DNA from: Tubiluchus corallicola
Lineage: Eukaryota; Priapulida; Priapulimorpha; Priapulimorphida; Tubiluchidae
NCBI GenBank assembly: GCA_030141605.1
Contig: JAQGDQ010000582.1
Span: forward strand, 1-64,000
Length of the DNA: 64,000 nt
Direction: 5' to 3'
A program made the position numbers and the translations under genes. Positions 12,856 to 25,960 of this stretch are shown here, piece after piece (the first letter of the stretch is position 1; each line of letters begins with the position of its first letter). The notes beneath the pieces were generated by a model that was not told where the DNA came from, did no database searches, and saw nothing but the letters and a program-made list of their open reading frames with translations.

Positions 12856-13059
12856 ATGTGTGTGGGAGTGTGAATGCATGCACGTATATGTGTGCATGTG
12901 TACAAATAAAGCTAATATTCAATATTAGTGTTTAATTACAGACGACTATTTGCTTATCTATAAGATTCAGTTTTAGTAACACATCACAAGAAGTTATTGT
13001 CAAATGTGCAAAGCGCAATACGGCCCAGTTAAAAAGCAACTACGTAGTGAAAGGGTTAA

Positions 13060-13640
13060 TTAATTGCTACATCTGATTAACCTGCCTAAAGCTTATTCTT
13101 GTTTATTTTGCTTTACTTATCGTTTTGTTATTGATTTTTTGCATTATTTGCTTTGCATGGTTTAATTATTTTGCAGCTTCATTAAGCTGGCCAAAAACTG
13201 TTTTGTGACAGGAAAATTAGATTGCAAGCATATAACTGACATATTTTGCTTTAATTGTTGTTTTGATATTGCTTTTTTTTCAATATTTGCTATGCATGGC
13301 TTATTTTACAGATTGATTAACTGATCAAAAATATTTTGCGATAAATTTGTAATCAAGCATGTAATTAAATTTAATGCCGGTCCTGTTTATTTCATTTCGC
13401 TTTTGTTTCAAATTATGTTGCTTTTTTTATTTGCATTGCATGGTTTAGTTCTTGCTGATTAATGAATTATTGTTCATAATTTAATATTTCATTGCATAAA
13501 TTGTTATCATAATCATTATTACACTGGAGGCAGTTCTATTTTGTTTTGTTTAAAAGCTCTTTATGTTTTGTTACTGTAGATAATTAGCTTTGCATGATTT
13601 ATTTGCTTGAGTAAGTCCATTATTATATTTTGCTTTTACG
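13060..13640. repeat. Four very diverged T-rich tandem repeats, period about 140-150 bases
   Basis: Each unit contains a T-rich block with TTTTGCTTT followed by a GCATGGTTTA/GCATGGCTTA-like block. The TTTTGCTTT-type blocks begin near 13107, 13244, 13390 and 13540. Divergence is high, so the array is old. No coding potential is seen. Confidence 0.5.
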
Positions 13641-14835
13641 TTTTTTCCTGTCTACTTGAAAATCATGAATTACTTTACAGCTCTACCTTGATTTGGTCAC
13701 TTGAAATTCTACTGCTTCGTTTTATTTTATTTGATTTCATAAGAAGCATGCTTCACTTGTAATCTTAATATCTTCACAGAATAAGGATGGTTTGACTTGA
13801 TGACTGCTTTTGCTCTTTCACCATCCTTTTTCCACAATTAAGCAACTTATTATTGTACTAATTTATGATGTTAGGACATAATACTATGGAAATAAACTAT
13901 ATCTGAATCTGTGTTTCATAACTAGCAGCCATTTAAGTCTACAGCACTGAACACACTGCAGTACTTAATGATTTGAACTTAAAATGACACTTTTTTTGTT
14001 GTTGCATAAATTACTTACTTCAGTAACATTTTTGTCATTTGAAATAAGTTATCATATCTTCTAATAAATGGATTATACTTATTGAATCGTTGGAAAAAAG
14101 TATCGTGTCGCCCAATTTTTGTTAACAACCCCAAACAGTTTGTTTAAGACTCTGTGTATTTGATATTATTATACCTATTATTACAGTTCACAGTAACATA
14201 CATAGTAAGAATTCAAGCAGAGTTTAGCATTAACAGTTCTTATACGTCGTCTGAAGTAAGTTGCACGTGAACACTAATAGTAATACCCTAAAACTATGGA
14301 TCAATCGTAAGAGAATGGCAAAAGAAAAAATACGTACGAGCAAACAGGTGTGTAAGCGCTACACATTATAACCAGTGATAAAAGCAACAATAAAATGACT
14401 AGACTTGAATCAAAAGGATTAGCGAAAGACTTCCTGCAGATCTCAACTCTAGGAAACATTGCTGTTATTAAGTTCAGAAGTAATCATTCACAAGCATTGA
14501 TGGCTCGTATGCTGCCACTACATGTGTTACGTATTTTGCGTAAAATACTTGATTAAAAGGGCAAAAATGCAAATTATCGTTGTTTCATCACAAACCATGC
14601 ATCAAACTGCAGCCATGTTTGTTTACATCTACCAGGCGCAACCTACCAAACCAACTAAAGAAAATAAAAAAATATAAACAGAAAGAATAGGAAACAACAG
14701 ACATAGTAAGAAAGTAGAAAATCCTGAAAGAGTTTTGCTCGTCACTAGAAAAATGTTGGGATATTGTTAATTAATTATAATTGCTTTTTCAATTATTTGT
14801 GTCCGTGGAAGGTCGTCAGCAAAAAGAAACGAGCC

Positions 14836-17800
14836 ATGGCGACGAATGTTTGTAGCCAAGTTTTGCAACGTAAAATGCAAAGGTATTTTAGTTTAATTTT
14901 ATAAAAATGTTAGGCTATGAGAGAATTGTTACAGCTTACAGGCTGTAGCAAAGAGCTAGGCTATGAAATATCTTTATGTCAGTACTATTTGTGTTGGGCG
15001 CCAAGTAACCCACTAGACTGGACTACATTCAGGGGTGATCGTGACTTCATTACTGCAGTTCAAGATGCGATTCTGACTCAACACATAGACGCGCCAACGC
15101 GTGGATCAAACATACTTGACTTAGTCCTCTCAACCGATCCACTTCTTATTTTACATGCTGAGGTCCGCGAATGCCTTGGAATGTCAGATCATGCAATCAT
15201 TACATGGTGTACACTTTGCAACTCAATGATTTACTCCAGTGCAAAACCAAAATATAACTACTTTAAAACAGACCACATGGCAATAGCCGGCAAATTCCTT
15301 GCAGTCCTTTGGAGTCACCTGATGGTAGACCTGAATACTGATGGCTGTTGGCAACTACTTTTAAACAGGCTTAAATGTTTTATCTCGCTGCGTACTCCAC
15401 ACTACACACCTCAGTCTAAATCCAAGCCACAGTGATTTAACAAGCAGTGTGAATAAGCAATCAGGTAAAAACGTAAAGCCTACATAAAATATACTACAAT
15501 ATTACAGCAATGATCCTTATGACCATGAAACATATGCTAGACAACAGCCGTCCACTCAATGAACAATTTGTAATGCAAAAAGACAATTTGAGGACATACC
15601 TCACGACTCCAGATCGTTTTGGAAGTATTTGAATCAATCACGTGTAAACAAGCCAGTGGTTGGACCACTTATATACAATAACGGAAGTACTACCACTGAT
15701 CCTGGTAAAATGGCAGATCTGCTCAATGCACAGTTATGCAGGGTATATACCAGGGAAGATTTATCTGTGATGCCAACTATAGAATCTAAGACACTGGATA
15801 CACTGGAGGATATTAACTTGCACCAACATTTAGTCCACAAAGCTTCTCCAGGACCTGATCAGACACATCCTTTTTTTAATCAAGACCTATGCATTAGCTA
15901 AACCATTATTGCTACTTTACAAGAAATCATTTGAAAGTGGAATTGTACTTGATGACTGTCAAGAAAAGTCCAATTCACAAAAAGGGACCAAGAAGTTTAC
16001 CTGCAAATTATAGACCATTGCTATCAGTAGTATTATTTGCAAAGTCCTAGAGAGGCTAATAATAAGCCAAATTATACAGGTCTAGACTTCCAACAACTAA
16101 TCAGTTCATCACAGCATGGTTTCCTAAAGGACAGATCTGTCACAAGTAACCTTCTGGTATTTTTTTAATTTGTTTTCTCCAAGCTTGAACAAGGAATGCG
16201 TGTTGACTTAGCTAAAGCCTTCGACAAAATTCCTCATGCCAAACTGATGATCAAACTTTGATATAGCAGGAAAGTTACTTGAGTGGATTGGTAGTGGCTG
16301 ACTAATCGTATCCAGTACATAGAGATCCAGAGTGAGGCATCGGTTACATCTTCTGTTCTGTCTGGGGTCCTGCAAAGGAGTGTGCTGGGCTCTTTGAAGT
16401 TCCTATTGTGCATCGATGACATAGACCATGATCTAACTTCCAACATTCTGTTGTTTGCTGATGACACAAAATTGGCACAATCTGTACCTGAAATCTTCAA
16501 ATTCAGGAACTTCAGTAGGGCCTTGACAATATCTCTCAATGGTCACACACTTGGCAAATCGAGTTTAATACTCAAGATTCCAAATGCAAAACTCTTCATG
16601 TTGGTAGAAACAACAGACAGGTTTAGTACACATTCAACAGTGATAGTTGACCCAATGTAGATAAGATGACTGACTTAGGACTATTAACCGATGACGCACT
16701 GAATTTCCTTAGCCACATTACAAGCAAAGCTAAAAATGCAACCAAATCCTCAGTATGATAGCTAAAACCATTACATCCCGCAATGCAAAAGTCATACTTC
16801 CTCTTTACAAGACATTGGTACGACCACATCTGGAATGTCTTAGCCAAGTATGGAACCCGCACTTTATCAAAGATATGAATCAACTCGAAAGAGTACAAGA
16901 GGGTACAGTCAACATGATTGAAGGACACAACGGCTGACATTACGATCAGAAACTAAGAAACCTGCAACTGTACAGACTCTCTGCAAGAAGGCGTAGAGAC
17001 AGGCTCATAGAACATAATAAGTACTATTTGATCAAATGATCGGCACAGCATGCTATGTACATGAATTTATAGTAGAACTGAATTGTGATGGCTTATTCGA
17101 TAATGTTCTGTACATTACACCATACATTATCGACAGTAATGGTTTTTCACTTAGTCTTGTGACAAAAAACAATGGCTAACTTTATCAGCAAGTTTTCTCA
17201 AGGTTATGTTTTCAGTGTGTAGCGTGCACCTCAACTTCAATGTGTGTTATCTCAGCTTAGAAATAACATAGAGCGATGAGCTTGGTATGAAAATGATCCT
17301 CATGAAATGGAGATTCAGGATATGTGAATAACTAGAAAAGCCTAATTGCTGACTTATGGACGATTTTGCTATACAGACACACATGTGATAAATGGATCAC
17401 TGACTGTAAACTACTTTATAAAAGAAAATGACCAATTAATAATCCAACGCTTGGCAATTGATTCGATATATTCCAAAATGTTTATGCGAATGTGTATATT
17501 GTGTCTGCAGTTTCTAGTCACTTGCCTGAAAAACCCCTGTGTTTATGTGTTACATGGAACAATATTGGCTGTAATGGCATGTAAAATACTTACTGTGAAA
17601 TTAAGTTATAAGGATCACCGACTGTAAACTACTTTTTAAAAGAAAATGACCAATTAATAATCCGACACCTGGCAATTGATTCGATACTTTGCAAAATGTT
17701 TATGCGAATATATATTGTGTCTGCAGTTTCTAGTCACTTGCCTGAAAACCCCTATGTTTATGTGCTACACGGAACAATATTGGCAGTAATGGCATGTAAA

Positions 17801-20800
17801 ATACTTACTGTGAAATTGTGTTATAAGCTTTTTTTGAGCTATGTTAGTGGTCTGGTCGAGTGTCGTTATTCTAGCTCAGTGTCTTGGATTCGAGTCTACT
17901 GCCTTCTTTTGCAATACATTCTGGTAGATAAACTTTTCTGAATGCTTTTACATTACAGGTTGTTCTGCCGATCACTACTACAACGCACTTTGTCTACCAG
18001 ATGCTCAAAATTCACTAGCTGTGAGCCTTTTCAAATGGCACATCTATCTAGTCTGGCACACAGAAGATGTCTTTTAAGTCCCCAAACTTCGCTTACTCGG
18101 ATTTTGACCTTGAGCTTTGCTCAACAAAGTGAGTTACAAACACTTGGGTACCGTATAACATTACTTCTAAGTCATTTTATGTATATGATCTTTTATATAC
18201 TCTGCAAGCCATGATACAGCGGCCAACTTAAGGTAGATATAGTCGTGGCTGGATTGGAAACTAGCTCTGGGATGGAGCCTTGGAATGTTATCAAAGAGCC
18301 TAAGCCGTGCTCAGATCATGCATGCCTGCTGTTAGAAGGAAGATTCGTTGGGGTAAGTATGGCAGATATTAACCTGTCCAGAAACAATTTTCTGGTGGCC
18401 GTCATCCATATACCAAGGAGGCTTAGTATTGCCAAATTTAATTGTGTAATGTGACATGCAGCATCTCTTCAATTGCAACAATACATCAGGTTTCATTAAA
18501 TGACATGAGTTGCAAAATTTTATATATTATATATACTGAATATTGCAAAAAGCTAATTTTATTTCCAAAATCTATTATTCATTTTTTTAGCTTACAACTT
18601 ATATATTGCTAATGATGACGGTTTTTTTATTTACCAGCATGTCAAAACAACTTTTTCCTGAATGAATTGTACCTTCAATTTACACTGTGCTGGTATAATT
18701 TCAAGCATTTCAACCGTTTGTTCGATCGACCTTCTAACTGAGAACTTCGAAATTAATCATAGCTGATTTATATGTTGTCATTGATAAAGAAATTGCTGAT
18801 TTGAATATTTTATCATTTTAGGTCAGTCGATGTTTATTCAAACTCAGGAAACTCCCAATCCCAACAGCATAAAGTTTTATCCCGGCTGTGAAGTGCTTGA
18901 ACAGGGAACTATTGATTTTCCGAACGCTACAGCTGCCCACAGTTCATTTTTAGCAAGGTAAACACATTCAGTTGTTATCCTAAAATGTCTGCATAGCTGA
19001 CGTACATGCATATGCTAAAGCACAAGCATATTTTATATGGATATTTTAACTCGCTACTAAAGTTATGAACTTCAGTGGCATAGTACTTGTGAAACGGTTT
19101 CTAGCCTAGTTCCTCTTGCAAATCAGTCTTACAGACTTGAGAAAGTGAGACGGTGTGGAGCTTTTCTAACCTCATTTGTGTCACTATGACTATGTGAACA
19201 TGCCCTAAATGTTTTAGTTTCACACCGATTTTCACCAATGTGAACAGATGCAAAAGTTGTGGAACAAGTAAGAACAGCATTCCCTTATGGAGTTATTGAT
19301 GCTTAAATATGTCATGCAGAAGTTGTAGAAGCCTTTAAAAATGGAGATTGTTCGAGCCCATAGTCTTTGTCTCCTAGCTGATAAATGTGTAACTGATAGA
19401 CAGAGAATACTGCCTAGTAAGAATATTTAATAGCTGTTGAACACTAGATTGCAATGACCGCAGGATACTGAGATTTCAATGCAAAATCGTATCCACTAGT
19501 GGGCGGATGGTGTCATTGCAAGAGTTAGATGTGCATTGGTGGTGCGCGGAGTTCTATCTCCTATCCCAATGCATGTCTGTATTCAGATCAATCTATGTAG
19601 TCTATACGTCTTCAACATTGTTAAGCAATCTTCATATTTTCCGAACTCTGTTAACTTCTGGTTGCAGCAGACCAAGAATTTTGTAGCAAAACTTCTACTA
19701 AGCACTCCATGTGCTTGTTATTTTTCCAAACATTGAATTTCCAATTAATACAGGCTGGACTCAAAAAAACTAAACTTTTTTTTAAAACAGGGTCATAGAG
19801 CCAAGAATTGGTGCCCAGTTTAACATTTAAGTTAGAAACATTTTAGCACTTGCCTGCTAATTTTTGCTAAGAAAGTCTTAAAAGCAAATATTTTATGCTT
19901 CAAACATTTGTCATGAAGCCAATAAAAATAAAAAAACAAATTATCTGCATTATTGTGTGTCTGCATTGCATTGATTTTCGTATGATTATATTGACAATAA
20001 AGCTATCGTTGGCTGAAAAAAGTAATTGAAATGTCAAAAACATATCGAACAGTTTTTTTAAAGTAAGTAAAAACAAATCTCTAAGAATAAATTATAGTTT
20101 TTTTGTTTCTTTAGAAAATTTGAATTTTTTTATTTAAACTAAATTAAAATCCCCAAATTTTGCATTTTTTATTTAAAACTTAGTATCATTCATAATACAT
20201 GCTGATATAATGCATCTGTTTTTAAGGTAAAAACTTTTACTCCAATACAAAGAGAAATAAATATTTATGAAATGAATTTTGTAAAAGGGCTGTCTTTTTG
20301 CCCACATGATATAATTGCCAGGGATGTTAGTAAAAGCATTAGCTGTATAACAGTTCTAACATTACTCTAGGATATGTCATAGTTTTAACTATGTATTGTG
20401 CATTTCTTGTATGTATTTTTTCATTTCTACTTGTAATTTTAGGCAGCTGTTTAAAATAGATGGCGTCAAGTCGGTGTTTTTTGGCCAGGACTTCATTACC
20501 GTCACAAGGGTATGTATGTAAGGGCTACACTCAACTTTTCTTATATTTTTACTTTACATGATCCAGTCTTTCCCTCGGGTTTCTTATCTGTGGAATTCTC
20601 TCACAGAAAATTGCTTCCCTTTTATTACAACTTCAACAAAGAAAAACAGCAACAGGTGTAGTTTCTCATTAGTAAATTTGATATAAGCTTTCTGTTTTCC
20701 TGCATTTGCTTAATCATATTTTTCACTGCAGCCTTGAGCGAACACTGTTCTCTCTGAATGTATTTGAATAAAAAAATGCAGCTGGTTTGGTGAACCATTG

Positions 20801-23800
20801 CTCTGTTACTATGTTAAACTACAGCTTGATTCTATATCCCTTGTCTAAATGTAATTGTGCATTACTGATTTTTTTGCTTGTAAATATTTGCGACTTTGCT
20901 TGGATGTTAGTTGTTCCAGGACTGTTACAGGAAATTCTACAAGGACATTGTGGCAGTTACAAATATTTTTTATCACTTCCACTCGTTTACTTCCATGCAT
21001 TTTTTTTTGATGAAATAGGGTTCTTCACATATTGCCCCGGAGTAATCATGTCTGTGGTGTGAACCTGAAGATTTGTCTGTTTAAATCAGTTTGAGAATCA
21101 AATGTACTGTCAATGGCAATATACACCATTTTTTATACAGGGTGTTCGGAAAGTCACTGTACACTTTTCTAATCATGTTTTTTTTATATTTCAGTTTTTG
21201 ATCCTTACAATATAAGAAGGATGCAAGCCTGTACTGATGCTAACAGTGTCACTTTCAACATTGTTTATAATTGTCATTCATATTTACCTCCTGTATTCTA
21301 TTTTCAAACATGTCTGTTAATAAACGTATAAGTGCACAGTGACTTTCTGAACACCCTGTATTTTAGACAAGGTCATTTAATGTTTCATTTTCTCGTTTGT
21401 TTAAAGCTTGACGATGATTTTGACTGGAAAGTTATGAAGCCAGAAATATTTGCGACAATAATGGATTTCTTCGCATCCGGTCTGCCAGTTCTGACCGAGT
21501 CGAATCCTTCGGCAGAAACTTACGTTGACCCCGACGACAGTGAAACCGTGCAGATGATTAAAGAGCTGTTGGACACTCGGATTCGTCCGACCGTTCAAGA
21601 AGACGGAGGGGACATTGTTTATGTGGTATTTTTTTTTAGAAGTTTTAAGCATGAATTTAGTTAACAGATTGATTCTTGAACCTGTTTTGCATTTGGCACT
21701 GGGGAAATTGCTTATAGACAGCCATCAAAGCACAATAAGCCAATTCAAAAAAGGTTATTTCAAAAATTTTTGGAAAAATTTTTACAAACATCGATTTAGA
21801 CAGCGATTTAAAGTTAATTTGTTTAAAAAATAGAAGGAAATACAAGTTGCTTTTAATATATAATTGCTTTTGTATGAAAGCAAATATAATTGCTTTTGTA
21901 TAACAAGTTAATTAAGTTGCGGCCATTTGACTTTGCCATCCGACCGCATAATTTGCATAATAAACTAATAGCCACTCCAAAACCTTACCAGCCATTGAAA
22001 TACAAGCTGCTATATTTGGCACTGAAGACAATACCTGGAGAATATAAGTCTATTTCTTTACAATTAGTATGCATTTATTTGTGGTGTGTTATTATGTGCA
22101 AAGTTGCTAGCATTCTGTGGTTTTTTTAATTTGGAATGATTTCACAGTTTGATCAGACTAGCAGTTATTATTATTTTTGCAGCATGAGACAGTAACCTGG
22201 CTGTTAGATACATGTAGTACAGCAATTTCTGTACTTTTCACTTACTAATAATCAGTATGCTGTCAGACTTTGTCTTTCAATCAGTGCCAAATTCATTGCA
22301 AATTCAGTGCCTGAATAAACCAGCAAGTGTGCCCTATAATTATGTGCTCAGCTACTGACTGGGGATGCTTGCCGTCACTTCAATAGCTCACTGGACCATC
22401 ATTATAATTAGCTACATCCAGCACAGGGCAGACTCACCTGCAGGTAGCTGTTACATTCCTGTACAAGTTTCATAACACCTTAGCGCATTTGAACAGAGCT
22501 CTGTCAAATTTACAACTTAGAGTGATTTGAATACTTTCTGCAAATTCTTGTGTAGAAAAGAATGCCCTTTTGTGTTGAACAGTTTCAGATAGAAGCTATC
22601 ATTTGGAAACTAAAAGGCCAAAATTTTGTGAAAATTTTACAGACTTTTTGTATTATCCTGTTAATTGCTTAACTAAATAAAAAGGTCAAAGCACTTTATG
22701 TACAGTGTTGGAAAGAAAATTTAATTCTCTTTCAGAAAATATGTAGTTTTGCACTAGTATCCCATGCAGTAAAACCATTATGGGCATTTTTGTAGGGAGA
22801 TGTCAAAACTAGACAAATATTCATCATCGTGAAAGAGTCAATTAATTAATTATACAAAACCGTTTATTTTAACTCATATTTCCTTCTATTTTTTAAAGAA
22901 ATTAACTTTAAATCACTGTCTATTTCAATAAATCCATCTGTAGGTGCCGCCATACTTAGTGCACATACACACACAACGTCTTGCGTGTAGGGGCATCGTA
23001 GGGGTCTGACTTGCATTCAGTTTGTCACACGATTAATTCACTAGAATGTAAATACTAGTAAAACCTCTGAAAAATGCTACCGAAAATTATCCGAAATTTC
23101 GGCTACGAAACTTAATAAATTTTGCCGAAAGTGCAAAAAACTGAAAATTTCGTTTCGGTAACATCCCTAATTGTAAGAAACCTTTTTATTTTGTGCTTCT
23201 GCAGTTAAAAGTCGTTTTTTATAAAGATGTCTTTTTCTCTACAGGGTTTTGAGCCAGAATCAGGCATAGTAAAACTAAAGATGCAAGGTTCGTGTACAAG
23301 CTGTCCCAGTTCTACCGTGACGCTGAAGAACGGAGTTCAGAACATGCTGCAGTTCTATATTCCAGAAGTGACAGGTGTAGAACAGGTACTAACTAATACC
23401 TAAGCACATTAGATTAACCCTACGACTCCATGTGCACATAATGCGTGATCTGTGATCAGCAATGTATGACGCATGTTGGCTGTTTCCATGTGTCCATAAG
23501 CGCTATACATATTAACAAAACCCACGGCGCTGTTTCCTCCATTTTTTGTCGCTATTCATGAAAATTGCAAGCAGTAATTTTTGCAAACCATGTCTCTGTC
23601 AAAATTTAACCGTGATAATTACAGCTGCACCATTAGCTTATTATTGTACTATTAGGCTAAAAAATTCAAAAGAAAGCACATGTTTTGGGTGCACAACATT
23701 TTGCAGAGGAGAGAACAATACGGCATGTATCATCATCTAGTGAAAAAACTGTAGTTAGGTGCACAACACATAACTACATGCTTCTTCCACCTCTCAAAAA

Positions 23801-24169
23801 CTGAAATAGAAAAGGGTGTTATTGTTTATATCTCCCTAACTCTTTTCATGTATTTGTTAAAGTCAGAGATTCTGAATATTGAGCACTCGTTTAATCTTGG
23901 TGATCATTGTCCATAGAAATGAAAATTTTTAGTGGATTTTATTTTTATTAACTAGTACATTTGTTTATTTCCCATTGTATTTTTACCAAAACCGTTGTCA
24001 GAAACATGTATGGAGCTATCAATGCCCTTGTTAACAGCCTACACAATATTGTATCGTTTAACTGCAGGTTGAAGATGAATTAGAGTCATTGACACAGACT
24101 GAATTTGACAAGCTAGAAAAGAAGCTGCATGAGGATGACATACTGGCACCAGAACCATCAAGGAAGTGA
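14836..24169 (+). CDS. NFU1: NFU1, mitochondrial iron-sulfur cluster scaffold (7 exons, complete)
   Basis: Exons: 14836-14882, 17959-18128, 18822-18957, 20443-20509, 21407-21625, 23245-23385, 24068-24169. Lengths sum to 882 bases (293 residues plus stop) and all junction phases agree. The start ATGG has G at -3. Residues 1-75 are Arg/Ser/Leu-rich with almost no acidic residues, as expected for a mitochondrial presequence. The Nfu N-terminal domain runs from about 76 ([13 protein letters not shown]) to 160. The NifU-type domain spans about 190-258 with the cluster-binding pair C230-T-S-C233. A charged C-terminal tail of about 35 residues is longer than the human one. NFU1 receives or assembles a 4Fe-4S cluster and passes it to targets such as lipoyl synthase in the matrix. 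The last codon of exon 5 (Val) relies on a GTATTT donor. Introns carry a LINE, a tandem duplication and a MITE. Confidence 0.95.
14900..17035 (+). mobile_element. Decayed CR1-like LINE in NFU1 intron 1
   Basis: Broken frames read in order. An endonuclease end lies at about 14950-15260 with [15 protein letters not shown] and MSDHAI. A linker follows at 15629-15900 ([16 protein letters not shown]). Reverse transcriptase fragments are NYRPL near 16007, QHGF near 16113, [10 protein letters not shown] near 16210 and FADDTKLA near 16456. The tail at 16755-17020 has [15 protein letters not shown] and [13 protein letters not shown]. Frameshifts and stops are many, so the copy is dead. The motif set fits the CR1/jockey group. 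Confidence 0.9.
17394..17830 (+). repeat. Tandem duplication, two copies of about 218 bases
   Basis: The unit starting GGATCACTGACTGTAAACTA at 17394 recurs at 17612 with a few per cent mismatch and small indels. Both copies sit in NFU1 intron 1, ending about 130 bases before exon 2. Confidence 0.9.
17838..17920 (+). other. tRNA-like promoter boxes (possible SINE remnant)
   Basis: TGGTCTGGTCGAG, followed about 30 bases later by GGATTCGAGTC, resembles diverged A and B boxes of a tRNA. The sequence does not fold into an evident complete tRNA, and no second copy was seen in the window. It lies immediately before NFU1 exon 2. Confidence 0.2.
19750..20300 (+). repeat. Old dispersed repeat, family H, copy 1 (NFU1 intron 3)
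   Basis: The 3' part, around CCAATACAAAGAGAAATAAA and GCTGTCTTTTTGCCC, matches 30820-30895 (CCATTGCAAAGAGAAATAAA, GCTTTTTGTCCC). Weaker upstream similarity can be followed by eye. Highly AT-rich, no coding potential. Confidence 0.5.
21138..21358. mobile_element. Tc1/mariner-type MITE in NFU1 intron 4
   Basis: CAGGGTGTTCGGAAAGTCAC at the left and GTGACTTTCTGAACACCCTG at the right form a terminal inverted repeat of about 27 bases. TA dinucleotides lie at 21136-21137 and 21359-21360. The 221-base size, TA duplication and TIR type fit a non-autonomous Tc1/mariner element. It ends 48 bases before exon 5. Confidence 0.9.
22793..23170. mobile_element. Probable hAT-like MITE remnant in NFU1 intron 5
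   Basis: The right end, reading in reverse TAGGGATGTTACCGAAACG, is of a widespread hAT TIR type. The proposed left end TAGGGAGATGTCAAAAC is only loosely similar. No 8-base target duplication could be matched, so the left boundary is unsure. Confidence 0.35.
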
Positions 24170-24317
24170 AGTATTTTCAAGTAAAAGACTTTTCTGTGAA
24201 GAGAAGAGGAAATTGCTTCTTTTGTCGAAATGTCAGTCGGTTAAAATGTGAATTGAGTTTAAGTATTCACCAAGTGCTGAACTACAGAGTTAAAAAGCTG
24301 GTGACGTATCATTGCTA

Positions 24318-24825
24318 TTAAAGGAAAGAAAAAGTCATTCAGTATGTTGGGTTTATTTTACTGTTATCACTTGAACTTAGAAGAATATAGCAAAGAAATT
24401 TGCAAAAAAACTTTCTATAGAGCATAGTGGTTGCTGCCATTCGTTTGAAAATTATGAAATTATGATGTAACTGGGAGACTTCGCGAGTTTTCGTAAGCGC
24501 TTTGTGGTTTTCTGTGAGCCAGCGACTAAACTAATTCAAACTTCTGCAGCTTACCGAATATTCACGCAAAAATATTATGAAATTTGCGACCCGATTTTTT
24601 TGTAAAGATTGACAGCTCACCACTTTTCTTCAAAACAAATGACGTCATTGGAAGAAGAATTGGCATTGAAAATGGGAGCTCCCAAACATGAAGTGGTTAT
24701 GACTTAAAAGTGATTTTACTAATTACAGGAGACACTTGTCACACTTTTATTATTAAATCCTTGTAACATTTTTTGCGAACATTGAAATAATCCTCACATC
24801 CTAGAAACCTTAGCCTTTCCTTTAA
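24318..24825 (-). mobile_element. MITE family C, copy 3, just after the NFU1 stop codon
   Basis: Reverse orientation relative to copies 1 and 2. TTAA lies at both edges (24318-24321 and 24822-24825), with inverted ends TTAAAGGAAAG and CTTTCCTTTAA. It begins 149 bases after the NFU1 stop and so is probably transcribed in the 3' UTR. Confidence 0.85.
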
Positions 24826-25039
24826 ATGTTAAGTTCAAATTTGTTACATATGTCGACAGTTACTAGATTGTTGTATAAATGTACCAGTTTATCATCCTCT
24901 AATGCAGATTTTTGTAAAATGTTTTGTTTGCTACAAAGTGTAGTTTAACAAACGTAAATGGTATGTTGTTTCTGGTATATCTATAACTTATCGCGTTTGA
25001 TATTTTGTTTACAATAGATATTGATAGATTTGTAGTGTA

Positions 25040-25045
25040 AATAAA
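25040..25045 (+). terminator. Candidate polyadenylation signal for NFU1
   Basis: AATAAA in TGTAAATAAAGATG lies about 870 bases after the NFU1 stop, beyond the family C element. Other weaker AT-rich hexamers are present, so this is only a candidate. Confidence 0.3.
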
Positions 25046-25323
25046 GATGTTAACAATCAACTTTTGTGACATCACAACATAACTAAGATATCATTTAATG
25101 TTTTAACAAAGTTTGCCTTAGAAAAATTATATTTTATTCTGTTTTGCATATTTTAAAGTGTAAATAAGAGTGTCCATTATAGTATCTAGAAAACTGTTCA
25201 GCAATTTTTTTATTTGACAGATTTTCACATAATTTGATTCAGCAAAATTGATAGTGTCAAGGTGTCAGCAAATGTTCAATTTTTATTGAATTAATTTTTG
25301 ATTAGAATTTAAATCAGGAGTCC

Positions 25324-25960
25324 TTAAAGGAAGACATGATGATGAAGACATGAATACCCCATTTTCAAATACGGTAAAAAGCACACATTTTAACACCAAT
25401 AATACTACAAAAGTGTTTGTGATAATTAAATAATAGATTAAAATCTTAATTAATGGCAGGCAAGCCCAACTATGGATGACATCACAAACTAACATAATTT
25501 TCAACAGCAAAAATATTCCACGAGCGTGTTGCACGTGTTTGTGAAAACAAAAATTGAAGTACAGTGCTACTGTAAGATATTCAGTGTGTTGTACTAGAAC
25601 TAGGCAAGTTTTAAGATGAAAATTTAAATTTCATATTTAACGCTGCACTCACGCATGAGCTATCGAATGCGTGTAGTTCGTCACAAGCTAACACATCTAA
25701 ACTGGAAGGTATGGCACCTGTTTTTTGTGTAACGCATTTCTGAAATGCAGGCGCTAGTTAGTGCTAACAAAGTGCTATCTAACTAACAAATGGCGAAATG
25801 CATGTAACAGTGTCGAACTAGTGGTGTGAACGTGAAATTGTGTCTATGTGGTAATAATTCCTTCACGTAAGTCATTTTTGAAAAAATAGTATGTTCCCTT
25901 TCGATATTTTAAAGAGTAGATCGTTTTGACCTACAGTTTAAGATTGGGTCCGGTTTTCTG
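25324..25960 (+). mobile_element. MITE family B, copy 2
   Basis: It starts TTAAAGGAAGACATGATG and ends GGGTCCGGTTTTC. The body aligns throughout with the other family B copies, including the ATTCCACGAGCGTGTTGCACG block. Confidence 0.85.

Noticed and set aside
18245-18355. Open frame ending at GGG|GTAAGT in NFU1 intron 2, as an extra NFU1 exon
   Set aside because: Exon 2 and exon 3 already join in phase 1 and give the conserved protein. This piece would end in phase 0 and break the frame, and no acceptor with a pyrimidine tract precedes it.
20787-21062. 91-codon hydrophobic frame in NFU1 intron 4
   Set aside because: T-rich intron sequence gives Leu/Phe-rich chance frames. No splice sites match its edges.
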